From NCBI GenBank assembly GCA_022601635.1, contig JAJACG010000006.1, forward strand, positions 1-55,513: a DNA stretch of 55,513 bases, read 5' to 3'. This DNA is from Chlamydiales bacterium (GTDB lineage: Bacteria; Chlamydiota; Chlamydiia; Chlamydiales; JAAKFR01). The notes under the pieces were generated by a model. It was not told the origin of the DNA, ran no database searches, and saw only the letters and a list, made by a program, of their open reading frames with translations. Both the position numbers and the translations under genes were made by a program. Positions 45,510-51,940 of this stretch are shown piece after piece (the first letter of the stretch is position 1; each line of letters starts with the position of its first letter).

Positions 45510-47174
45510 TTAATAAGCTGATGGGGCTGAGTGGAATCTCCCCCTCGAGTGGGTAGATTTTCTTGCAGCTTGTGCCCTAGGGGCTGATCGCGGCCTCGCC
45601 CTTTGAAGCTCTTGAGAGTCAGTGCTCTGGGCAAGTTTTCTTATATGAGGGTAGCGACGACTGAAGGAAAAGAGGTAGCCTTTCCCAAAGGGGTTTTCAT
45701 TGCACTTTTGCACAATATAGGGGAGTTGTAGTGCGAGGATATCAAAAATACGGTTAAAAACCATCTGATTAATATCAATTCGCAGCTCAATCTCAAAAAT
45801 TTCGCTAGCGCTATCTCTTACTACAAGGGCCTCTTTACCAAAAAAGGATTTGATTCGGTTATAGATGTGGGCTGCATCATCAGAGAATTGGTACAATTCT
45901 ATCCCTGCTTCCTTTTTGCAATAGTCAAATTGTGGGTAAGGAGTTGAAAGTTCCGTATCCAAAATGGGTCTAGTCGGGATGGTATGCTTTTGAAACCAGC
46001 TATTTGTGCTTGGTAGCTCCTCAAAAATAGGAGTATCAGCCCCAAACAGCTCGTTTGCAAAGGATTGAAAACTAGAAATGGACATCCATGGAGGGTGCGC
46101 TCGTTCTATTGTAAATGTGACAATATATTTAGGGAGGCCCTGATCAACTCCCGCAGGTTTACTCAAGTTGATTGAGCAGTCAATTTGCCAGCCCTTAGCT
46201 AACAGGCTTGATGCACTTACTGCCTTTCTTAATTTTTTAATCGTTCCGGGGAGGCTCTCTTCGCTTTTCTCTATATATAGAACCATTCTATCAGAGCTAG
46301 GGTTTTCAAGGTTTATCTCAGCTGTTTTGGTATTAAAATGCGAAAGTGTCTGCTGATAAAGCTCAAACCCAAGCGGTGAGAGCAGACCGATCTTGATAGG
46401 ATTAGTAGTTAGATCTAGCTCAAAGCCCCTATCCTTCAAGAGGTGTTTGCCAGCCTGTAGTAGAGATGAATAGGGCTCTAAAGTTTCGGGATCAGCTGTG
46501 AAGGTACAGTAACGGAAAAACGCATTGTCTTCCAAGCTAGATTGTTGTAGGCAGCGCAGATCTAAATAATTGCTATTTCGTTTGAAGAATTGATCGATAT
46601 ACCAGTAGATGTTTTGGCTATTAGGCTCGACGGGAGTAGGGAGGCGCTTTGGTAGAGGAGGGGTGGGCTGTAGCTTAACCAAGACGTTCTGCCGGTTGGA
46701 TTGTGCTGGTGTGATCTCTATACTCACTTCAAGACCGGGAAAAAGAAGGTGGGCAACAGCTTCATTTATCCTGGGCTGTAGGTGTGGTATTTTTTTAGGA
46801 TTTGCAAGATTATGAAAACGCAGAAGTAGTTGGTTTGATACCGATGGAATAATAAAAGGCTTGTGGTTAGGGGAGCTGTCGGCCTTCTGATATGCATTAG
46901 TAATAGCAGTAAACAGTGCCAATCCCAGAATATTTAGCCTTAAAACAGTTATTTCAAGTGAGGATCTAGTTGAAATCTGGTAAGAGCCTTGAAGCTCCTC
47001 TCTAATCTCATCAATTGTGGAAGGGGAGATAAAATCTGTGTGGTGCACTCTAAAAGTATAAAATTGAGAAAAGGCATTATGCGAATCTTGCACATCTTTG
47101 TAACCTGTGTAGTTAGGATCCCTTCTTAGTATCTCAAAACATTTTGAACTTGCTGCATTAAATGTATACGTCAT
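45510..47174 (-). CDS. Unknown soluble protein with internal repeats and a basic tail
   Basis: No family recognised. The 554 residues lack a signal or membrane segments. Residues about 12-90 and 190-275 share spaced motifs (NY..., D/N-NAFF-type, YCTF/FYTF, then a leucine-rich ILGLALF or LLSPLGFELY end). Each is followed by a block ending in a VKL or VTF strand, so the protein seems to consist of two related units plus a third, more diverged one. The last 35 residues are very basic, Arg/Ser/Ala-rich (RARPRSAPRA, RGRFHSAPSAY), as in nucleic-acid-binding or nuclear-targeting tails. AGGAG lies about 10 bases before the ATG. It is flanked by palindromic repeats and lies in the accessory-looking part of the window. 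Confidence 0.7.
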   Translation of the reverse strand: MTYTFNAASSKCFEILRRDPNYTGYKDVQDSHNAFSQFYTFRVHHTDFISPSTIDEIREELQGSYQISTRSSLEITVLRLNILGLALFTAITNAYQKADSSPNHKPFIIPSVSNQLLLRFHNLANPKKIPHLQPRINEAVAHLLFPGLEVSIEITPAQSNRQNVLVKLQPTPPLPKRLPTPVEPNSQNIYWYIDQFFKRNSNYLDLRCLQQSSLEDNAFFRYCTFTADPETLEPYSSLLQAGKHLLKDRGFELDLTTNPIKIGLLSPLGFELYQQTLSHFNTKTAEINLENPSSDRMVLYIEKSEESLPGTIKKLRKAVSASSLLAKGWQIDCSINLSKPAGVDQGLPKYIVTFTIERAHPPWMSISSFQSFANELFGADTPIFEELPSTNSWFQKHTIPTRPILDTELSTPYPQFDYCKKEAGIELYQFSDDAAHIYNRIKSFFGKEALVVRDSASEIFEIELRIDINQMVFNRIFDILALQLPYIVQKCNENPFGKGYLFSFSRRYPHIRKLAQSTDSQELQRARPRSAPRAQAARKSTHSRGRFHSAPSAY

Positions 47175-47243
47175 CTCTAATAAATCTCCTAAATAAAAGC
47201 CGGAACAAGTCTATTATATAGTGGTGTTTAGAACAACAAATGA

Positions 47244-47272
47244 TTGAAAAAATAGACCATCTATTTTATAAT
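47244..47272 (+). promoter_or_regulatory. Consensus promoter 6 bases before the SET-gene ATG
   Basis: TTGAAA (47244-47249), exactly 17 bases, and a perfect TATAAT (47267-47272); the ATG at 47279 follows after 6 bases. Transcription would start at or next to the ATG. This argues against the upstream in-frame ATG at 47240. Confidence 0.6.
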
Positions 47273-47278
47273 ATCTTT

Positions 47279-47830
47279 ATGACTAAGTCAAAATTCAAGA
47301 AATTTGGCCTAACCTTTGCCCCCGATCTTGTGGTTCGTCCCTCAGACCGAGAACCCTTAAGACGTGCTTGGAAGCGCGCCTCAAAAAGTGATTTGAGGGA
47401 TCCTGAGGTGAAGCGCATGGTGAGTGCTATTAAATCAAAAAAGACTGCACCTATTGAGGTTAAAGAGGTAAAGTTCAAAAAAGATCTTCAAAGAGGACTT
47501 TTTGCTGCTGCTGATATACCTAAAGGCGCAGTTATTGGTCACTATAGTGGGAAATTGATGCGCATGAGCGCGGTCAATACAGCCTCTGATTATATATTTA
47601 GTTTTTCAGAAGCTCCATACCGTAACTGGGCGATTGATGGCGAGAAGATTGGCAACTATATGAGATTCATCAATCACTCCTCGAAAATCAATATCGAGCC
47701 AGTAGAACTTTACTATGGTGGCTTGCCTCGGATTGTCTTTGTTGCCAAAAGAAAGATCAAAAAGGGCGAACAGCTCTATTACAGCTACGGTCCGGAATAC
47801 TGGAAGGTTAAGGGCGTTAAGCCTGATTAA
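47279..47830 (+). CDS. SET-domain protein lysine methyltransferase, NUE-like
   Basis: The 183-residue protein contains a full SET domain: RGLFAAADIPKGAVIGHYSG (about 72-91), the cofactor/substrate motif YMRFINHSS (127-135), and the C-terminal GEQLYYSYG (163-171) with the expected catalytic Tyr170. A basic N-terminus of about 60 residues with several Lys/Arg clusters precedes it. Chlamydia secretes a SET protein (NUE) that enters the host nucleus and methylates histones; this gene is a plausible relative. I start at 47279 because the promoter at 47244-47272 would not transcribe an earlier ATG (47240, plus 13 residues). No Cys-rich post-SET region is seen. Confidence 0.88.
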   Translation: MTKSKFKKFGLTFAPDLVVRPSDREPLRRAWKRASKSDLRDPEVKRMVSAIKSKKTAPIEVKEVKFKKDLQRGLFAAADIPKGAVIGHYSGKLMRMSAVNTASDYIFSFSEAPYRNWAIDGEKIGNYMRFINHSSKINIEPVELYYGGLPRIVFVAKRKIKKGEQLYYSYGPEYWKVKGVKPD

Positions 47831-47849
47831 TACAACATAACATAAATTA

Positions 47850-48572
47850 TCAGACGTGAACTTTTTTCGCTAGACTATAGATTGCGAAGAGAATTCCAGC
47901 CTCCTCTTCTCTTTGCCTATTGCGGTCAGGGTGTAGAGCTAGTTTTAGCCTCTTGTCATCAAGGTCTTTTAGTAGTGTTTTAGCGCAGTTATTAGGAGCC
48001 AAAACTCTCTTTTTGAACTGGCCATATAGATCATCTGAGATATCTCTACTTAGTCGTTGTCGTGCGCTTTCTAGTTGAGTGGAGAGATTGTCTTGATTGT
48101 TTAGCACCTTTCGAAGGTTCTCCAAGCCTCCAAACTTTCCAAGTATAAATCCAAGACAACCACCAATACATAATAGGCTTGAAAGTGTTAATATACATGG
48201 TGATGCTGCAAGCCAACCAGCAGTTTTCAGACTTGTAGCATTGCCCATTATCAGTCCCCCACCAATAAGAGCTGGTGACAGCATCACAATCAAGCCAGCA
48301 GTGAGAACTAGCTTGTTGGCATTGGCAGTTGATTGCTGTTTATTGGCAAGCTTAGCCAGTGAGGCAACTACTATAATTGAGCTAGATAGCCCAACGATCA
48401 AACGTCCAGCAAGAGCTGGTTGAGTGTTGAATTTACCTGCAATGGTGAGAGTGCTAATGACAAATAGAGCCAACCAAGATATAATTTGAACGGCACTCAT
48501 AGCTCCTTGTACGCTCTTTCGAATAGAGTGGTCTGGAGTTAAATGATTTGAGAAGCAACAGGATTGAGTCAT
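47850..48572 (-). CDS. Inc-like membrane protein with a C-terminal J-domain-like HPD motif, paralogue 1
   Basis: A 240-residue protein with helices at about 26-46, 54-73, 88-110 and 117-142. The C-terminal 95 residues are soluble and helical: LESARQRLSRDISDDLYGQF, then a helix, DDKRLKLALHPDRN (HPD at 214-216) and EEEAGILFAIYSLAKK. Helix-HPDRN-helix with E-E-A-x-x-x-F is the core pattern of helices II and III of DnaJ J-domains. HPD is the tripeptide that stimulates Hsp70. The first J-domain helix is not clear. The gene is the tandem paralogue of 48684-49388. Confidence 0.78.
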   Translation of the reverse strand: MTQSCCFSNHLTPDHSIRKSVQGAMSAVQIISWLALFVISTLTIAGKFNTQPALAGRLIVGLSSSIIVVASLAKLANKQQSTANANKLVLTAGLIVMLSPALIGGGLIMGNATSLKTAGWLAASPCILTLSSLLCIGGCLGFILGKFGGLENLRKVLNNQDNLSTQLESARQRLSRDISDDLYGQFKKRVLAPNNCAKTLLKDLDDKRLKLALHPDRNRQREEEAGILFAIYSLAKKVHV

Positions 48573-48683
48573 GCATCCATTTTACCACAGAATCATTATT
48601 TTTTATTAGCTATATTTTGATTTTGAAATAGATCAAAGATTGCTGTTAGTGCCCATTTTTCAAGATCGCTTTTGGAACATGCG
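48573..48683. other. Gap between the two HPD paralogues
   Basis: About 45 bases upstream of the first paralogue resemble the sequence upstream of the second (CATGCA..., then GATCATT/AATCATT and TAGCT). The right part is the glycosyltransferase fragment listed at 48646-48684. Promoter boxes were not convincingly seen. Confidence 0.5.
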
Positions 48684-48684
48684 T
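48646..48684 (+). pseudogene. Glycosyltransferase gene fragment at a duplication junction
   Basis: These 39 bases match 50245-50283, inside the 3' part of the glycosyltransferase gene, at 37 positions, including 31 identical bases in a row. The match stops exactly at the stop codon of the second HPD paralogue. It is too short to code and looks like what remains of a second copy of the glycosyltransferase gene. Confidence 0.75.
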
Positions 48685-49388
48685 TAGAATAAAGAGCTTC
48701 TAGCTAGATTAAAGATGGTAAAGAGGGTTCCAGCCTCCTCTGCTCTTTGATGATTGCGGTCAGGGTGTAGAGCTAGTTTTAGCCTCCTGTCATCAAGGCC
48801 TTTTAGTAGTGTTGTAGCGCAGCTATTAGGATCTAAAACTCTGCTTTTGAACTGGCCGTATAGATCATCTGAGATATCTCTACTTAGTCGTTGTCGTGCG
48901 CTTTCTAGCTGATAGTCTAGATTTTTTTGTTTTTTTCGCGCATCCAATGGGGTTTCCCAGCATCCAACAAAGCGAAAATTGCTGTTGCGAGCACACAATA
49001 GGGTTGAAGATACTAGAAGGCTTGAGGATGCTGCAAGCCAACCAACAGTTTTCACGCTTACAGCATTTCGCACTGCAAGCCCCCCACCAAAAAAAGCTGG
49101 GGCTAACATCGCTAATACGCCCATACCGAGAACTGGATTAAAGGTTTTCAATCGCTCATTTTTAGGATCAGAGAAGCAGCAAGATGCAAAAGTCAACCAA
49201 GACAAAAAAGAGACTGAATGCCCTATAGTAGCTGGTTGAGTGTTGATTTTTCCAGCAATAGCTAGAGTGCCAATGATCAATAGAGCTAAAATAGAGACGG
49301 CCTGAACTGTAGTGAGGGCTTTTTGGAAACCCTTTGAAGAAGAGCTATTCGGAGTTAACCAATTTGAGAAGCCGCAGGGTAGAGTCAT
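48684..49388 (-). CDS. Inc-like membrane protein with a C-terminal J-domain-like HPD motif, paralogue 2
   Basis: The 234-residue tandem paralogue has the same plan: hydrophobic helices at about 28-47, 57-73, 85-108 and 115-133, then QLESARQRLSRDISDDLYGQF-like sequence, RRLKLALHPDRN (HPD at 208-210) and EEAGTLFTIFNLAR. The DNA encoding the last 95 residues is nearly identical to paralogue 1 (over nine in ten bases by eye), while the membrane part has diverged clearly. I start at ATG 49388 because it aligns with the start of paralogue 1 (MT..C.FSN.LTP); an ATG eight codons upstream is possible. It is divergent from the glycosyltransferase gene. Confidence 0.78.
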   Translation of the reverse strand: MTLPCGFSNWLTPNSSSSKGFQKALTTVQAVSILALLIIGTLAIAGKINTQPATIGHSVSFLSWLTFASCCFSDPKNERLKTFNPVLGMGVLAMLAPAFFGGGLAVRNAVSVKTVGWLAASSSLLVSSTLLCARNSNFRFVGCWETPLDARKKQKNLDYQLESARQRLSRDISDDLYGQFKSRVLDPNSCATTLLKGLDDRRLKLALHPDRNHQRAEEAGTLFTIFNLARSSLF

Positions 49389-49470
49389 GCACATATTATA
49401 CCGCAAGATCATTTTTTGGAATAGCTTTCAAAGCTAGCTCGAAATACCCCCTTTTGGTAGTCTTATTTCT

Positions 49471-50391
49471 ATGAAACCCAAAATCAGCGTTGTTTCCTCT
49501 CATTATAACGATGGGCAGTGGCTTCCCATCTCCATCGGCTCTATCCTCAATCAATCCTTCCAAGACTTTGAATTCATCATCTCTGATGACGCCTCCACAG
49601 ATGAAGCGAGTCTGGAGGTCTTGCGCGAGTATGAGCGGCTCGATAGTCGCATTCGCGTTATTTACAACAAAGAAAATCGCGGTCCCGCCTGGTGCCATTG
49701 GCAAGCCTCAGAAGCTGCCTCTGGAGAATACCTCCACGGAATTGGAGCGGATGATGTGCACTACCCAGATCTTCTCACGAATGCGATCAAACACTTTGAG
49801 AAAGATCCTGAAATTGGCCTCTTTTGGACCGCCTTTGATTGGGGAACAGAAGATAATAAACAGATCGAAGATTGTGGTTTTAGCTATGATGGAAATAGCC
49901 ACCTTTTAACTCCCCTACAGGCGCAAGATCGCCTGCTCAATCACGATCTGAAGACGCACGGTGCAACCAGCGTCTACAGACGCGATCTCTCTGCTAAATA
50001 TGGCCACTACATCGACAAGCTCAGCTACTACTCAGATTGGTTTTTGCTCAACTTGATCCTTTTGAATCACAAGAGCGCATTTTTAGCCGAAACCAATGCC
50101 TATTTCCGTGTTAGAGATGGCAACTACAGCAATACAAATAGGCATAACAAGCGGCATAAAATGGCTGTGTATGATGCGATGTTAGAGTGGCTAGAACGCA
50201 AAGAGCACAAGCTGTACAAAAAGCAGTTTCGAAAAGCGGGTCTATTAGTGCCCATTTTTCAAGATCGCTTTTGGAGCATGCTTCTAAATCCCAAATATCT
50301 ACACTACTGGCCCTATATTGCCAAGAAGTACCCTGTAGGTGAACGGATCAAACACTCTTTGACCAAGAGATTCAAGACAGCATCAAATTAA
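49471..50391 (+). CDS. Family 2 glycosyltransferase
   Basis: A 306-residue GT-A transferase. The start ISVVSSHYNDGQWLPISI, SILNQSFQDFEFIISDDAST (about 26-43) and the nucleotide-sugar/metal motif GIGADDVHYPD (about 90-100) are typical of GT2 enzymes. A second acidic motif YYSDWF near residue 190 could hold the catalytic base. The donor and acceptor are unknown. There is no membrane segment. The region 50245-50283 has a duplicate at 48646-48684. Its TAA stop is formed by the TTAA at the edge of a palindromic repeat. Confidence 0.88.
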   Translation: MKPKISVVSSHYNDGQWLPISIGSILNQSFQDFEFIISDDASTDEASLEVLREYERLDSRIRVIYNKENRGPAWCHWQASEAASGEYLHGIGADDVHYPDLLTNAIKHFEKDPEIGLFWTAFDWGTEDNKQIEDCGFSYDGNSHLLTPLQAQDRLLNHDLKTHGATSVYRRDLSAKYGHYIDKLSYYSDWFLLNLILLNHKSAFLAETNAYFRVRDGNYSNTNRHNKRHKMAVYDAMLEWLERKEHKLYKKQFRKAGLLVPIFQDRFWSMLLNPKYLHYWPYIAKKYPVGERIKHSLTKRFKTASN

Positions 50392-50545
50392 GGAGACACT
50401 GATTAACTCCCGTCCGGCATCTTCCGCCACAATTTTCGATTCGGTGTCATTCTCGCCTCGCCTAACCAGCAAGTGGTTAGCGTTCGTCTCCGAATTTAGC
50501 CGAATCAAAAATTCTGAAGAAATCTGCAAATTGACATCTTGCGAC
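50388..50545. repeat. Intergenic palindromic repeat, copy 6
   Basis: It starts with TTAAGGAGACACTGATTAAC and contains inner arms AATTTTCGATTCGG / CCGAATCAAAAATT around the stem CTAACC...GGTTAG. It is the inverted relative of copy 3 (27247-27418). Its first bases overlap the stop codon of the glycosyltransferase gene. The 171-base gap up to the CDF gene contains little else. Confidence 0.75.
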
Positions 50546-50562
50546 CTCTAGTATCGATCCAA

Positions 50563-51492
50563 TCAAAAATTCTCCTTTCGTCCCAGAAGCCGCTCATGCA
50601 GCTGGTCATGCCCTTCCAATGGCTCTAAATGACTCACAAAATCGATTGAGCGTTCCAATTTCTTTTGCAAATAGCCCTCAATTTTTGTGGCGATCTCGTG
50701 AGCCTCATTTAGGCTGAGGTTTTTAGAGAATTGCAAATGCACATCAACCTGCACCCGGTTGCCACTTAGACGGTGGCGCAGGCGGTGGTAGGTAATAGCA
50801 AACTGCTCACACTGCTCATTGAGCAGCTCTACAAGCTGTTGCTGAAGATCGGGATCTGCCTTATCCATCAAGCCACTAATAGCCTTATTCACCAACTTAA
50901 TCCCTGTAAAGAGAATCTGAAAAGCGATCAAGGCAGCAATTAATGGATCAAAGAGCGCGATACCAGTTACCTTGACAATCACAAGCGCTACTAATACTCC
51001 AAGGCTGGTCACAGTATCAGAAAATAGATGACTACCATTAGCAACCAAGATGAGATTGTTGAGCTGCTGTCCCCTCTTTTTTAAATAGATCGCCAAAGCT
51101 CCATTGACCAGAAAGGTAATGCTAAAGAGGCAAATGCCCACCTCTAGGTGATTGGGAGCAGATTTTGTGGTTAAAACCGCCCAGATAATTGAAAGAGCAG
51201 CCCCTAAAATCATCGCTCCCTCAAAGCCCGCAGAGAAAAAAGCGATCCGTTCATGACCATATTGATGCTCTGAATCGGCAGGTTTTTGCTCCAAAATGAG
51301 GCTAAATGTGGCAAAAGCAACAACGAATAGATGGACCAATGACTCCAAAAGATCGGCAAAAATGACTGCTGCTTGTGTTAAAAAAAATATATATAGTTTA
51401 AGTCCAAAAAGTGCAAACCCCACAAAAAGAGATAAATATATAGCAAGCCTTGCTTTTATTTTCAGGTTGGTAACTTCAAATTTTCTTTGCAT
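50563..51492 (-). CDS. Cation diffusion facilitator (Zn/Fe/Mn-type efflux transporter)
   Basis: A 309-residue CDF protein with six helices and a C-terminal cytosolic domain of about 90 residues. QYGHERIAFFSAGFEG around 77-92 is the family signature. HLFSDTVTSLGV near residue 155 carries the helix-5 metal ligands (HxxxD). The helix-2 site reads ADLLESLVH, so the usual second Asp is replaced by Glu or Ser, which could change metal preference. The C-terminal RVQVDVHLQFSKNLSLNEAHEIA is typical. It probably exports divalent metal by proton exchange. It is divergent from the small Inc-like gene. Confidence 0.9.
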   Translation of the reverse strand: MQRKFEVTNLKIKARLAIYLSLFVGFALFGLKLYIFFLTQAAVIFADLLESLVHLFVVAFATFSLILEQKPADSEHQYGHERIAFFSAGFEGAMILGAALSIIWAVLTTKSAPNHLEVGICLFSITFLVNGALAIYLKKRGQQLNNLILVANGSHLFSDTVTSLGVLVALVIVKVTGIALFDPLIAALIAFQILFTGIKLVNKAISGLMDKADPDLQQQLVELLNEQCEQFAITYHRLRHRLSGNRVQVDVHLQFSKNLSLNEAHEIATKIEGYLQKKLERSIDFVSHLEPLEGHDQLHERLLGRKENF

Positions 51493-51524
51493 TTGTCTAA
51501 AAAGCGCCCTCTTAATAACCTGTT

Positions 51525-51530
51525 TATACT
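51525..51530 (+). promoter_or_regulatory. Possible -10 box of the small Inc-like gene
   Basis: TATACT (51525-51530) lies 37 bases before ATG 51568 and in front of the CGGAGG ribosome-binding site near 51552. No convincing -35 was found. Confidence 0.3.
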
Positions 51531-51567
51531 AGACCGATGATAATACAAAACCGGAGGAATGAAAGAT

Positions 51568-51864
51568 ATGGCATCATTGTGTAAATGCGTCGCGAATTGG
51601 GGTTGCTTACCAACAGGACAGGATGTAGGCGAGAAATCAGACAGGAATTTAAGAATTAAGTATGGCGTAGGCTCTGCATTTGTGGCTCTTGCGGCTGTTG
51701 CTTTGGCAATCGGTGTAAGCGCCTTTACTGGCAGGTTGTGTGGCGCAGCAAGCGTATTGAGTCAAAATGCGCTTTGGGTCACTGTAGGAGGCGGAATTGC
51801 CCTTGCTTTAGCTCTAATAGCCTACTGCGGTACACGCTATCATGGGCATCAGCAAGAGGCGTAA
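51568..51864 (+). CDS. Small Inc-like membrane protein, possible IncB/IncC positional counterpart
   Basis: The 98 residues begin with a Cys-rich start (MASLCKCVANWGC) and contain two hydrophobic segments at about 33-54 and 67-88 with a short loop, the bilobed Inc pattern. In Chlamydia the incB and incC genes lie directly before the MFS-like and cyclic-nucleotide-binding genes that follow here. The position suggests an IncB/IncC counterpart, but I see no convincing sequence identity. I use ATG 51568, about 10 bases after GGAGG; ATG 51559 would be only one base from it. A strong terminator follows. Confidence 0.72.
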   Translation: MASLCKCVANWGCLPTGQDVGEKSDRNLRIKYGVGSAFVALAAVALAIGVSAFTGRLCGAASVLSQNALWVTVGGGIALALALIAYCGTRYHGHQQEA

Positions 51865-51888
51865 TAGAAAAAGCTTTTAATTGAGCTT

Positions 51889-51923
51889 AAACCCCACAAT
51901 TTTTTATAATTGTGGGGTTTTTT
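51889..51923 (+). terminator. Intrinsic terminator after the small Inc-like gene
   Basis: ACCCCACAATT (51891-51901) pairs perfectly with AATTGTGGGGT (51908-51918), a 6-base loop, followed by TTTTT. The T-run ends 18 bases before the next ATG, so the downstream gene needs read-through or its own promoter. Confidence 0.9.
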
Positions 51924-51940
51924 AATGATGGTTGGTAGTG

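Noticed and set aside
47240-47278. SET-gene start at ATG 47240
   Set aside because: The consensus promoter 47244-47272 overlaps this stretch, so it would not be transcribed from it; the added residues do not resemble SET proteins.
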